Shown here piece after piece: positions 1 through 8,613 of a stretch of DNA of 37,196 nucleotides (within the stretch, counting starts at the first letter, position 1; the number at the start of each line of letters is the position of its first letter). The position numbers were made by a program, and so were the translations under genes. Source of the stretch: an uncultured Alphaproteobacteria bacterium. Its GTDB lineage: Bacteria; Pseudomonadota; Alphaproteobacteria; HIMB59. The notes under the pieces are model-generated. The model worked only from the letters and a program-made list of their open reading frames with translations, was not told where the DNA came from and made no database searches. The stretch is from positions 1 to 37,196 of the forward strand of contig CACNEB010000010.1 in the NCBI GenBank assembly GCA_902619375.1. The letters are read 5' to 3'.

Positions 1-1
1 T

Positions 2-1111
2 ATGGAAATTTTTATTAATTTTTATAGTTCTATTTATTCAGTATTGGATAAAGGTGTTTTTGGTATACATTTATTAGAAATACTATTTTCATTAATTATC
101 TTAATAATATCACTTTCACTTAGATCCTTATTCGCTAAGTTTGTCATATCTAAAATTAAGAAAATAATTTTAAAAACAGGTAATAAACTAGATGATAACG
201 TATTTAATTCTCTTACTCCACCATTGAAGTTTTTACCTATTGTATTTGCATTCTTAATTGTAACTTTGTACATAGATGTTAATTCAACACTTGGCCTCTA
301 CATGCAAAAAATAAATAAAACCTTAGCAACTATTTTTGTCTTTTGGACACTTCACCAAATAGTTAATCCGTTAAGTACAATTTTCAATCAATTAGAAAAG
401 GTTATGTCTAAAGCACTTTCATTTTGGGTGTTAAAATCTATAAAATATCTAATAATTTTTTTAGGTATTGTTGCAACATTAGAGGTTTGGGGTATTAAAA
501 TTGGCCCTGTAATTGCAGGTTTGGGTTTGTTTGGTGTAGCTGTTGCTTTGGGAGCCCAAGATATGTTTAAAAATTTAATTTCTGGTTTACTTATATTGAT
601 GGAAAAAAGCTTTACAATTGGTGATGTAATCAATGTTCCTGGGCATACAGAGGGTACGGTCGAGCATATTGGTTTTAGATCTACTACAATAAGAAAATTT
701 GACTCAACACCAATTTCTATTCCAAATTATATTTTTGCAGAATTACCAATAATAAATTATTCAAGAAGACATCACAGAAGAATACTTTGGACGATTGGTT
801 TGGAATATAACTCGACTTTAGATCAAATTAAAAATTTTACCAAAGAATTATCTTCATTTATTTTACAAAATGAAGAATTTATAGTAGATGAGAACAATAA
901 ATGTTTTGTAAGATTAGAAAAATTTAACGATAGTTCTATAGATATTTTAATATACTGTTTTACAAAATCAAATGATTGGGAAAAATATCTAAAGACTAAA
1001 GAAAATTTAGCCATTTTTATTAAAGAATGTGTAGAAAATAATAATTTGTCCTTCGCCTTTCCTAGTCAATCAATTTATATTGAAAACAATAACAATTCTG
1101 TGCCTGTATGA
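2..1111 (+). CDS. MscS-family mechanosensitive ion channel
   Basis: Inner-membrane channel of the small-conductance mechanosensitive family, which releases small solutes on hypo-osmotic shock. The N-terminal half has several hydrophobic segments (about residues 20-45, 75-92, 105-122 and 145-165). The family's glycine/alanine-rich pore helix follows at about 170-190, with AGLGLFGVAVALGAQD visible. The cytoplasmic beta domain follows (about 205-255), with the motif GDVINVPGHTEGTVEHIGFRST spanning residues 207-228 and PNYIF after it. The C-terminal 110 residues fit the usual alpha/beta domain. The ATG is the second base of the window, so the true N-terminus could lie upstream. argF starts 17 bases downstream and may be co-transcribed. 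Family assignment is firm; subfamily and ion preference are not determined. Confidence 0.9.
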   Translation: MEIFINFYSSIYSVLDKGVFGIHLLEILFSLIILIISLSLRSLFAKFVISKIKKIILKTGNKLDDNVFNSLTPPLKFLPIVFAFLIVTLYIDVNSTLGLYMQKINKTLATIFVFWTLHQIVNPLSTIFNQLEKVMSKALSFWVLKSIKYLIIFLGIVATLEVWGIKIGPVIAGLGLFGVAVALGAQDMFKNLISGLLILMEKSFTIGDVINVPGHTEGTVEHIGFRSTTIRKFDSTPISIPNYIFAELPIINYSRRHHRRILWTIGLEYNSTLDQIKNFTKELSSFILQNEEFIVDENNKCFVRLEKFNDSSIDILIYCFTKSNDWEKYLKTKENLAIFIKECVENNNLSFAFPSQSIYIENNNNSVPV

Positions 1112-1128
1112 TCTTTTGAAATAAAATA

Positions 1129-2013
1129 ATGAAAATTAAAAATTTAATTGATATCTCAGAATTGCATAGAGACGATATTAAAAATATTCTGAAATATGCA
1201 GATGAATTAAAGAACCAAAATGAAGATTTTCTTAGTGGTAAGAACATAGGTTTAATTTTTGAGAAGAACTCAACTAGAACTAGATTATCATTTCAGGTTG
1301 GTATAAATCAATTAGAGGGTAATTATATTGATATAAAATTTAATGAATTAAATCTTGATAGGTTTGAGTCATATGAGGACACTTTTGAAATCATGTCTTG
1401 CTATCTTGACTCTATAATTTTTAGAACTAACAATCACCAAAAGTTAGAGTTAGCAAAAAAATTCTTTAAAAAACCAATAATTAATGCTCTCTCTGAAAAA
1501 TCCCATCCTTGCCAAGCAATTTCTGATATTTATACAATAAAAGAACAATTTGAAAGACTTGATAATATTACTATATCTTGGTTGGGTGATATGAATAATG
1601 TTCTATACAGTTTGATAGAAATCGTAAATTTATTAGGCGGAATCAAAATAAATATTTTTACTGATGAAAAAATATACTCTAATTTAAAAAATCAGTTTAA
1701 TTTAACAGACAATATAATTGTGCATTTTGAATTAGATCATGATGTATTGTCTTCAAGCAACTGTATAATGACAGATGTTTATAATTCAATGAACGATAAA
1801 TATGACAAAGAACCTGAATTAAAAAAATTCCAAGTAAATGAAGAATTAATGGCTAAAACGAAAGACGATACTGTTTTTATGCATTGCCTACCAGCAAAGA
1901 TAGGCTCAGAGGTGACTGCCAATGTTATCAAAGGAAATCAATCAATCGTTCTTTCTCAGGCGAAAAATAGAATGATTGCTCAAAAAGGAATATTAAAGTG
2001 GTTAGATATATAA
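1129..2013 (+). CDS. argF: Ornithine carbamoyltransferase
   Basis: Transfers the carbamoyl group of carbamoyl phosphate to ornithine to give citrulline, a cytoplasmic step of arginine synthesis. The carbamoyl-phosphate loop STRTR is at residues 48-52, HPCQ at 126-129 and the catalytic HCLP at 252-255. At 294 residues it is slightly shorter than common OTCases (about 305-330). The ornithine-binding loop is unusual: where most OTCases have D-x-W-x-S-M-G, this one reads DVYNSMN (about 216-222), so Trp and Gly of the motif are replaced. GDMNNVLYSL stands where GDGNNVANSL is common. The gene starts 17 bases after the MscS gene, and its 3' end overlaps the next reading frame by 16 bases. OTCase is the best call; the altered loop leaves some room for a different amino substrate. 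Confidence 0.88.
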   Translation: MKIKNLIDISELHRDDIKNILKYADELKNQNEDFLSGKNIGLIFEKNSTRTRLSFQVGINQLEGNYIDIKFNELNLDRFESYEDTFEIMSCYLDSIIFRTNNHQKLELAKKFFKKPIINALSEKSHPCQAISDIYTIKEQFERLDNITISWLGDMNNVLYSLIEIVNLLGGIKINIFTDEKIYSNLKNQFNLTDNIIVHFELDHDVLSSSNCIMTDVYNSMNDKYDKEPELKKFQVNEELMAKTKDDTVFMHCLPAKIGSEVTANVIKGNQSIVLSQAKNRMIAQKGILKWLDI

Positions 2014-2489
2014 TTTTCTTAATATCCATTTTTATATTTGGATGTAATTTGAATAGCGAACAAATAGTAAATATAGAAAAATTTACTTTTAATGATGTAA
2101 AATTTAACGCAGTTTCAAAAAATTTATATTTTGACAATTTAGACTCAGATACCAATACAGATGTAAATATTACAAAAAAAGAGATTCAAAAATGGTTTGA
2201 TAGTAAAATTAAAATTAATGGATTAGAGGGCGAATTAAGTATTAAGGTACAACCAATTAAGATAAAAAAAATTAAAAAAGACGATTATTACAGATTTGAA
2301 ATTAATTTAAGTATGCAATTTTCTGAAACAAATAAAGTACTAAATAGTAAGAAAATTTATAATGTCAATTCGATAGAATTTGGAGAAATAAAGGGAAGTT
2401 TTACAATTAAAGATCAAGAAAATTTAAACAAAAATCTAATTAGAAAAAGTCTAGATAGTATAGGAAAAAAACTCATTACTATTAACTAG
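1998..2489 (+). CDS. Small predicted lipoprotein of unknown function
   Basis: I do not recognise the family. The first 16 residues form a short hydrophobic signal ending in a lipobox-like IFGC, so a lipid-anchored envelope protein is likely. The mature part is about 145 residues, rich in Lys, Asn and Ile, with alternating hydrophobic/polar stretches that suggest beta strands and no cysteine after the lipobox. The start is a GTG inside the end of argF (16-base overlap), so translation is probably coupled to argF. Its stop TAG shares the palindrome CTAG with the stop of the converging trkH gene. No functional call is justified. Confidence 0.6.
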   Translation: MVRYIIFLISIFIFGCNLNSEQIVNIEKFTFNDVKFNAVSKNLYFDNLDSDTNTDVNITKKEIQKWFDSKIKINGLEGELSIKVQPIKIKKIKKDDYYRFEINLSMQFSETNKVLNSKKIYNVNSIEFGEIKGSFTIKDQENLNKNLIRKSLDSIGKKLITIN

Positions 2490-3934
2490 TCTCTCCAAAA
2501 TGAAGGCATTAATAATATTATTATCGTAAGTACCTCAAGCCTTCCTAAAAACATTGTAAAAATTAAAATAATTTTAGAATAAGACGTTAAAATTTCGTAA
2601 TTTCCATTTGGTCCTATATAGGCACCTAGTCCTGGACCTACATTAGAAATAGAAGATGCTGCCGCAGATATACAGGTCATAAAATCCAATCCACTAAAAG
2701 ATAGTAAAAGTGCAGATAAAGCAAAAGTAAAAATGTATATAAAGAAAAAAATCATAACAGACTCATAAGTTGTTTCAGATATCTTTTTATTATTAAAATT
2801 ACTTGCCATCACTTCATGAGGTTTAATCATTTTCTTTAAATGAATTTTGATGTACTTAAATAATATTTGAAATCTAAAAATTTTTAGCCCGCCTGTTGTT
2901 GACCCTGCGCATCCACCAATAAACATTAATATTAAAAATAAAACTGATGCATAATTTCCCCAATTCTCAAAATTTTCACTTATATACCCAGTTCCTGAAA
3001 TAATTGATATTGTATTAAAAGATACAGTTATTAATTTGTGAATTATTGAACCATCTATGTATATATTAGCAAAATAAAAAATGATGATAATTGCAGTTAT
3101 TAAAATATATATAAAAACCTGAACTTGATGATCTCTAAATATTACAAATAAATTCTTTAAAGTTGTTTGTGCCAGTAAAAGAAAAGGTAAACTTCCAACT
3201 ATCATAAATATAATAGCAACAAAAAGTATCATATCACTTTGAAAAAAATTAAATGACTGATCATGGGTTGAAAATCCACCGGTTGAAATAGTTGAGAAAC
3301 TATGAGCAATGGAGTCAAAAAAAGACATACCAAAAATATAATATAGAGCGATTAAGATAAAAGTTAATGCCACATAAATTGAGAAGATTTTTTTTATTAC
3401 AGAGGATGCTTTAGGTAAAGATTTTTCATATGGATCATCTCCCTCTAAGTGAAATAATTGCATTCCACCTATTTTTAGAAAAGGTAATATTACCAAAGCT
3501 ATAATGACAATTCCTATACCTCCTAGCCATTGTAGGAATGATCTCCAAATAAGTATACCTTTTGGTAAATTATCTAAATTATTTAAAGTGGTTGCTCCTG
3601 TTGTTGTTATTCCACTCATTGACTCAAATAAAGCATCAACAATACTTAAGTCTGTTTCTGTATAAACGAATGGAACAGAACAAAGTATAGTGGCTAATAA
3701 CCAAGATAAGATTGTCATTATATAAGCCTCTTTACTTGATATTTTGAAATCAATATTTTTGTTTGTGATAATAAGTGAACCACCTACGATGAGGTAAAGT
3801 AATATTGGAACCGCGTATGACTCCCAATAATCTGTTTTATAAATTAGTTCTGTAATTAGAGGAATAAATAAAAAAAACCCAACAGTACATATTACAGTAC
3901 CACTTACCAACGCTATGGGTTTAAAATTAAACAT
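2486..3934 (-). CDS. trkH: TrkH-type potassium uptake channel subunit
   Basis: Integral membrane subunit of the Trk/Ktr potassium uptake system. The 482-residue length matches TrkH. The four pore-loop filter regions can be seen in order: TTTGATT (about 110), STGGFST (about 218), ISGTGYI (about 315) and SNVGPGLG (about 435), separated by hydrophobic M1-P-M2 units. The SMxGG-like segment GGCAGSTTGGLK before the last repeat is also typical. The regulatory NAD-binding TrkA is not in the window. The gene lies 12 bases downstream of apaG on the same strand and may be the last gene of an fhs-apaG-trkH unit. Its stop codon overlaps the stop of the converging lipoprotein gene. Confidence 0.93.
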   Translation of the reverse strand: MFNFKPIALVSGTVICTVGFFLFIPLITELIYKTDYWESYAVPILLYLIVGGSLIITNKNIDFKISSKEAYIMTILSWLLATILCSVPFVYTETDLSIVDALFESMSGITTTGATTLNNLDNLPKGILIWRSFLQWLGGIGIVIIALVILPFLKIGGMQLFHLEGDDPYEKSLPKASSVIKKIFSIYVALTFILIALYYIFGMSFFDSIAHSFSTISTGGFSTHDQSFNFFQSDMILFVAIIFMIVGSLPFLLLAQTTLKNLFVIFRDHQVQVFIYILITAIIIIFYFANIYIDGSIIHKLITVSFNTISIISGTGYISENFENWGNYASVLFLILMFIGGCAGSTTGGLKIFRFQILFKYIKIHLKKMIKPHEVMASNFNNKKISETTYESVMIFFFIYIFTFALSALLLSFSGLDFMTCISAAASSISNVGPGLGAYIGPNGNYEILTSYSKIILIFTMFLGRLEVLTIIILLMPSFWRD

Positions 3935-3946
3935 ATTAATGTTTAG

Positions 3947-4339
3947 TTAGTTTAAGTTTTTTTTGTTATATGGACTATCAAGTGAAAACGTAGGAATATC
4001 AATTTTTAATTTTTGCCCATCTTCTTGAGAGACTAAATAGAAACCTTGCATAATTCCATTATTTGTTTTTAAAGGAGTACCACTTGTATATTCAAAAGAT
4101 TCACCAGGCTCAATAATTGGAAATTCCCCAACTACTCCTTCGCCTTTCACATTTATCACTTTTCCATTTCCATCAATGATTAACCAGTTTCTGTGATTAA
4201 GCTTTATAGCAAACTCTCCAGAATTTTTTATATTAACCTGGTAAGCCCAGACAAAGTGACTTTCATTAGGAGATGATTGATCATCTAAAAAATATGGTAC
4301 CACTGTTACTGTAACCCCATTAGTTGTTTTAGAGTACAT
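3947..4339 (-). CDS. apaG: ApaG (CorD) domain protein
   Basis: Single-domain immunoglobulin-like (fibronectin III fold) protein of the ApaG/DUF525 family; the molecular role in bacteria is poorly defined, with links to Co/Mg resistance and Ap4A levels. At 130 residues it has the usual length. Family motifs are visible: FVWAYQVNIKN, LNHRNWLIIDGNG, GEGVVGE.P and the C-terminal MQGFYLVSQEDGQKLKIDIP. It starts 48 bases after the stop of fhs and is followed 12 bases later by trkH, a layout consistent with one transcript. Confidence 0.93.
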   Translation of the reverse strand: MYSKTTNGVTVTVVPYFLDDQSSPNESHFVWAYQVNIKNSGEFAIKLNHRNWLIIDGNGKVINVKGEGVVGEFPIIEPGESFEYTSGTPLKTNNGIMQGFYLVSQEDGQKLKIDIPTFSLDSPYNKKNLN

Positions 4340-4387
4340 AGAAATTTAATATATCTCATAAAAATCTATTAGAAAATTAAAATTAAA

Positions 4388-6058
4388 TTAAAATAACCCT
4401 TGAATGAGACCTTTTTCATCTAACTTTATAGAATTAGCACTAGGAACTTTAGGTAAACCAGGCATTGTCATAATCTGTCCTGTAACTACAACTATAAAGC
4501 CTGCACCTGCTGACAATCTTACTTCTCTGACAGGAACAGTAAAACCATTTGGAGCACCCCTTAGAGATGGGTTTGTTGAAAAACTATATTGTGTTTTAGC
4601 AATACAAATAGGAAGGTTACCATAACCACTCTCTTCAAACCCTTTAAGTTGATCACTTACAGATTTATCGATAACTATATCATCAGCTCTATATATTTTT
4701 TGTGCAACAGAGCGAATTTTTTCTTCTAACGATACGTTATCTTCGTACATAAACTTAAATTTATTTGGATCGCTCGACTCACAAATTTTAACTACTTCCT
4801 CAGCCAATTCTAAAGTGCCATCACCACCATTTGCCCAGTGTGAACAGAGAATTGCTTTTACTCCCATTTTTTCACAACCATCGGAGATGACTTTACCCTC
4901 AGCCTCAGTATCAAGAGTAAAACTATTGATAGCTACAATTGGCTGAAGTCCAAAAGATTGAATATTTTCAATATGGCGTTGCAAATTCTCAAAACCTTTT
5001 TCAACGGCAGTTACATTTTCATTGTTTAAGTCTGCTTTTTCAACACCTCCGTGTGATTTCAATGCTCTCACAGTAGCAACAATGACTACTACACTAGGTG
5101 TTAATCCTGCTTTACGACATTTGATGTCTAAAAATTTTTCAGCACCTAAGTCTGCACCAAATCCAGCTTCGGTTACAACATAATCAGCAAGTTTTAGGCC
5201 TGTTTTTGTTGCAATTACTGTATTGCAACCATGAGCAATGTTTGCAAAAGGACCACCGTGAATAATTGCTGGATTGTTTTCAAGTGTTTGAACTAAATTT
5301 GGCATTAAAGCATTTTTTAATAAAACTGTCATTGGACCATCAGCTTTTACATCACGTGCGTAAATTGGAGATTTGTCTCTTTTATATGCGATTATAATAT
5401 CACCAATCCTTTTTTGAAGATCGTTAATATCATTTGCTAAGCAAAAAATAGCCATGATTTCACTTGCAACTGTTATGTCAAATTTATCTTCTCTTGGAAA
5501 TCCATTTGAAACACCTCCAAGATTGACATTTACTTTTCTCAAAGATCTATCACCTAAATCAACAACTCGACCCCAGGTAATTCTTCTTTGGTCTATTTGT
5601 AATTCATTTCCCCAATAAATATGATTATCAATTAATGATGATAAAAGATTGTGAGCTGCAGTGATTGCGTGAAAGTCACCCGTGAAGTGAAGATTAATTT
5701 CTTCCATAGGGACAACCTGAGCATATCCACCTCCAGCAGCTCCACCCTTCATACCAAAACATGGACCTAGGCTGGGTTCTCTGAGACAAACTATAGATTT
5801 CTTTCCAATTTTATTTAGGCCATCATTTAAGCCAACAGATGTAGTCGTTTTGCCTTCACCAGCTGGTGTTGGATTAATTGCGGTTACTAATATTAATTTT
5901 CCATCAGGGTTAGACTTACTTTTTTCAATAAAATCAAAATTTATTTTCGCTGCATCATGACCATAAGGAATTAGATTATCCTCAGGAATATTTACTTTAG
6001 CAGCAACGTCTCTAATGTGAATTTTTTTAGCAGTTCTTGCGATTTCTATATCTGACAT
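4388..6058 (-). CDS. fhs: Formate-tetrahydrofolate ligase
   Basis: Joins formate to tetrahydrofolate with ATP, giving 10-formyl-THF for one-carbon metabolism in the cytoplasm. The 556-residue length is that of the family. The ATP-binding loop [14 protein letters not shown] is near residues 63-76, and [17 protein letters not shown] and [15 protein letters not shown] follow as in other Fhs proteins. [16 protein letters not shown] and the C-terminal [11 protein letters not shown] are also conserved. The ATG is preceded by a GGAAAGGA ribosome-binding stretch about 10 bases upstream. In marine alphaproteobacteria this enzyme commonly assimilates or oxidises C1 units from methylated compounds. A 17-base perfect palindrome sits 28 bases upstream and may be an operator. 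Confidence 0.97.
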   Translation of the reverse strand: MSDIEIARTAKKIHIRDVAAKVNIPEDNLIPYGHDAAKINFDFIEKSKSNPDGKLILVTAINPTPAGEGKTTTSVGLNDGLNKIGKKSIVCLREPSLGPCFGMKGGAAGGGYAQVVPMEEINLHFTGDFHAITAAHNLLSSLIDNHIYWGNELQIDQRRITWGRVVDLGDRSLRKVNVNLGGVSNGFPREDKFDITVASEIMAIFCLANDINDLQKRIGDIIIAYKRDKSPIYARDVKADGPMTVLLKNALMPNLVQTLENNPAIIHGGPFANIAHGCNTVIATKTGLKLADYVVTEAGFGADLGAEKFLDIKCRKAGLTPSVVVIVATVRALKSHGGVEKADLNNENVTAVEKGFENLQRHIENIQSFGLQPIVAINSFTLDTEAEGKVISDGCEKMGVKAILCSHWANGGDGTLELAEEVVKICESSDPNKFKFMYEDNVSLEEKIRSVAQKIYRADDIVIDKSVSDQLKGFEESGYGNLPICIAKTQYSFSTNPSLRGAPNGFTVPVREVRLSAGAGFIVVVTGQIMTMPGLPKVPSANSIKLDEKGLIQGLF

Positions 6059-6085
6059 CTAGATTTGGATCCTTTCCAAAAAAAC

Positions 6086-6102
6086 TGGTATACAATATAC
6101 CA
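6086..6102. promoter_or_regulatory. Palindrome upstream of fhs, possible operator
   Basis: TGGTATA-CAA-TATACCA: two perfect 7-base arms around 3 bases, 28 bases before the fhs start. The symmetry, short spacing and position fit a binding site for a dimeric repressor. The TGGTATAC half-site resembles operators of GntR-type regulators, but no regulator gene is nearby and this is inference. Confidence 0.4.
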
Positions 6103-6223
6103 ATATCTTTTTAAATTTTAAGCTATTTAAGATAAAAAAATTAGAATTTCTCTATTTTTTTTTAGCCTATGTGTCGCATTAGAAATTTTATTTATCAAAA
6201 AAGTCATTGTTCAATAATAAATT

Positions 6224-6229
6224 TATAAT
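6224..6229 (+). promoter_or_regulatory. -10 box of ugd promoter
   Basis: A perfect TATAAT lies 9 bases before the ugd ATG. No convincing -35 and no Shine-Dalgarno sequence are seen. If it is used, transcription would begin about 2-4 bases before the ATG, giving a nearly leaderless mRNA. Confidence 0.4.
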
Positions 6230-6238
6230 AGTTTAAAA

Positions 6239-7408
6239 ATGTTGAAAATATTAGTAATAGGGCTTGGTTATGTTGGTACTGCAAACGCTGTCCTTTTATC
6301 ACAACATAATGAAGTTACCTGCTTCGATTTAAATGTCTCAAAATCAAATAACTTAATAAATGGCATATCGCCTATAGAGGATAAAGATGTATCTGAATAT
6401 TTATCCTCTAAAAAATTAAATTTACAATCAGCAGAGAGCTTTCCTGCTGAAATTGATAATTTTGACTATGTGATCATAGCCACATCAACAAATTATGACA
6501 TTGAGACAAATAAATTTAATACTTCCTCAATAGAACAATCATTAGAAAGTATTAAAAATTCTAAATCAAACCCAACTGTAATTATTCGATCTACAATTCC
6601 AGTTGGTTATATAAATAAAGTGCAAAAGAAATTCCCTGGGCTTGAAATTATTTTTGTGCCTGAATTTTTAAGAGAGGGAAAAGCTTTAAATGACAGTCTT
6701 TATCCTTCAAGAATTGTTATCGGCTCGCATTCTGAAAAAGGAAAAGAGTTTGCAAAATTGTTAATAGATGCATCGCTAAATAAAGATGTTCAAACTATTT
6801 ACACAAACTCTACAGAAGCAGAGTCATCAAAATTATTTTCTAATGCTTACTTAGCAATGCGAGTAACATTCTTTAATGAACTAGATTCATTTGCAATGTC
6901 AAAAGGTTTAAATACAAAAGAAATTATTAAATCTGTAAGTCTAGATCCTAGGATAGGGGATTTTTATAATAATCCCTCATTTGGATACGGGGGATATTGT
7001 TTACCAAAAGACACAAAACAATTATTAGCAAACTTTGATAAAGTCCCCCAAAAAATTATGGAGGCAATAATAGAGTCAAATTCAATGCGAAAAGATTTCA
7101 TTTGTCTAGAGATTGCAAAATTAAAACCTAAAACTGTTGGTGTCTATAAACTCATTATGAAAGAGGGATCAGATAATATAAGAGAGTCAAGTATGCAAGG
7201 TATTATGAAAAGAGTTAAAGATAAAAATATAAGAGTAATAGTCTACGAACCTTTAATCAAAGATAAACAATTTTTCAATTCAGAGGTTTATCAAGATTTA
7301 GAATTATTCAAAAAAGATGCTGATTTAATTCTTTGTAATAGAAACCATACAGAGCTAAATGATGTACAAGACAAGATTTTTACTAGAGACTTGTTTAATC
7401 AAGATTAA
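6239..7408 (+). CDS. ugd: UDP-glucose 6-dehydrogenase
   Basis: Oxidises UDP-glucose (or a related nucleotide sugar) twice with NAD+ to the uronate, a precursor for envelope polysaccharides and LPS decoration. The NAD-binding GLGYVG starts at residue 8. The catalytic region GYGGYCLPKDTKQL contains the nucleophilic Cys254. VPEFLREGKAL, the conserved substrate-loop segment, is at about 140-150. The 389-residue length matches the short E. coli-type Ugd. The gene stands alone, between the divergent fhs gene and aapJ, with no sugar-transferase neighbours. UDP-N-acetyl-sugar dehydrogenases are paralogous, but the length and C-terminal domain favour Ugd. Confidence 0.9.
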   Translation: MLKILVIGLGYVGTANAVLLSQHNEVTCFDLNVSKSNNLINGISPIEDKDVSEYLSSKKLNLQSAESFPAEIDNFDYVIIATSTNYDIETNKFNTSSIEQSLESIKNSKSNPTVIIRSTIPVGYINKVQKKFPGLEIIFVPEFLREGKALNDSLYPSRIVIGSHSEKGKEFAKLLIDASLNKDVQTIYTNSTEAESSKLFSNAYLAMRVTFFNELDSFAMSKGLNTKEIIKSVSLDPRIGDFYNNPSFGYGGYCLPKDTKQLLANFDKVPQKIMEAIIESNSMRKDFICLEIAKLKPKTVGVYKLIMKEGSDNIRESSMQGIMKRVKDKNIRVIVYEPLIKDKQFFNSEVYQDLELFKKDADLILCNRNHTELNDVQDKIFTRDLFNQD

Positions 7409-7496
7409 GTAAAAGATTAACATTTTTCCTAAATTTATCCAAAAAACACAGGAAATTCGTAGTATTTTTATATTTTAGTTTCGCATCAGATAGGTC

Positions 7497-7532
7497 TATA
7501 CTGCCGAGGCTTATATATATAAGGAGGAAACG
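7497..7532 (+). promoter_or_regulatory. aapJ promoter and leader with strong RBS
   Basis: TATACT at 7497-7502 is a plausible -10 box. The leader carries a 14-base palindrome CTTATATATATAAG (7510-7523) whose last bases run into the Shine-Dalgarno AAGGAGG (7521-7527), five bases before the aapJ ATG. This is the strongest ribosome-binding site in the window, fitting a highly expressed binding protein. The -35 is not clear. Confidence 0.45.
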
Positions 7533-8558
7533 ATGACAAAAATTAAATCGTTGTTTATTTCTCTTGTTTTAACTCTAGGTGTTTCTACAGCAATAGCTGG
7601 AAGTCACGGAAGCACTCATGATCTAGTTAAAGAAAGAGGAAAATTAATGTGCGGTTCTAACACTGGATTAGCGGGCTTTGGTGCTCCAAATGACGCTGGT
7701 GTTTGGGAAGGCATTGATGTTGATGTATGTAGAGCTGTAGCAGCTGCTGTATTTGGTGATGCTTCTAAAGTTGAATATGTACCTACAACATCAAAAGTAC
7801 GTTTCACAGTTCTTCAGTCAGGTGAAATTGATATGCTATCAAGAAATACTACATGGACTTTATCAAGAGACGTTGATCTTGGTTTAGAATTTGTTGGTGT
7901 TAACTATTATGATGGTCAAGGCTTTATGGTTAACAAAAGTCTTGGTGTATCAAGTGCTATGGAATTAGATGGCGCATCTGTATGTATTCAGGTTGGTACA
8001 ACAACTGAAATGAACCTTGCTGATTTCTTCAAAGCAAATGGTATGAGCTATGAGTCAGTTCCTGTTGAGACTAACTCAGAAGCTGATGCTGCATACACAG
8101 CTGGTCGTTGTGACGTTTACACAACAGACGCATCTGGTTTATATGCAAGTAGAGCTGGTTATCCAGATCCATCTGCTCATGTGGTTTTACCAGAAATAGT
8201 ATCTAAAGAGCCTTTAGGCCCTGCAGTTAGACACGGTGATAGTGAGTGGGCTGATATCGTAAGATGGTCTCTTAATGCAATGATCATTGGTGAGGAGCTA
8301 GGTATTACATCAGCTAATGTTGATGAAATGAAGAGCTCAAAAAACCCTGAGGTTTTAAGACTATTAGGTGTTGATGCTGGTTACGGAGCTATGTTAGGTC
8401 TTTCTGACGACTGGGCTTATAATATTTTAAGTCAAGTTGGAAACTATTCAGAGAGCTTTGAAAAGCATATTGGTCCAAATACACCAATTAACATTCAAAG
8501 AGGCTTAAACGCTCTTTATAAAGATGGCGGTATTTTATACGCACCTCCATTTAGATAA
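7533..8558 (+). CDS. aapJ: General L-amino acid ABC transporter, periplasmic binding protein
   Basis: Captures amino acids in the periplasm for the AapQMP importer. The first 22 residues are a Sec signal peptide ending in AIA, with cleavage expected before GSHGS. The mature protein shows the polar amino-acid binding fold: KLMCGSNTGLAGF, the ligand region DVDVCRAVAAAVFGD, SGEIDMLSRNTTWTLSRD and CIQVGTTTEMNLADFF. At 341 residues it has the normal AapJ length. The coding sequence looks visibly richer in G and C than its neighbours, as is common for abundant binding proteins in AT-rich marine bacteria. A strong hairpin follows immediately, before aapQ. Confidence 0.95.
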   Translation: MTKIKSLFISLVLTLGVSTAIAGSHGSTHDLVKERGKLMCGSNTGLAGFGAPNDAGVWEGIDVDVCRAVAAAVFGDASKVEYVPTTSKVRFTVLQSGEIDMLSRNTTWTLSRDVDLGLEFVGVNYYDGQGFMVNKSLGVSSAMELDGASVCIQVGTTTEMNLADFFKANGMSYESVPVETNSEADAAYTAGRCDVYTTDASGLYASRAGYPDPSAHVVLPEIVSKEPLGPAVRHGDSEWADIVRWSLNAMIIGEELGITSANVDEMKSSKNPEVLRLLGVDAGYGAMLGLSDDWAYNILSQVGNYSESFEKHIGPNTPINIQRGLNALYKDGGILYAPPFR

Positions 8559-8565
8559 AAAATAA

Positions 8566-8590
8566 GGGTATGGGCTTAGAGCCCATACCC
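8566..8590 (+). terminator. Hairpin between aapJ and aapQ (attenuator)
   Basis: GGGTATGGGC and GCCCATACCC form a perfect 10-base stem with the 5-base loop TTAGA, starting 7 bases after the aapJ stop. No T-run follows, so it is more likely an mRNA stabiliser or partial terminator that keeps binding-protein mRNA above permease mRNA than a full terminator. Confidence 0.7.
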
Positions 8591-8613
8591 CAAATTTACG
8601 GATTTCAAAATTT

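Noticed and set aside
4404..4625. Plus-strand frame inside fhs
   Set aside because: Antisense to a strongly conserved coding region and without motifs; a by-product of the fhs codons.
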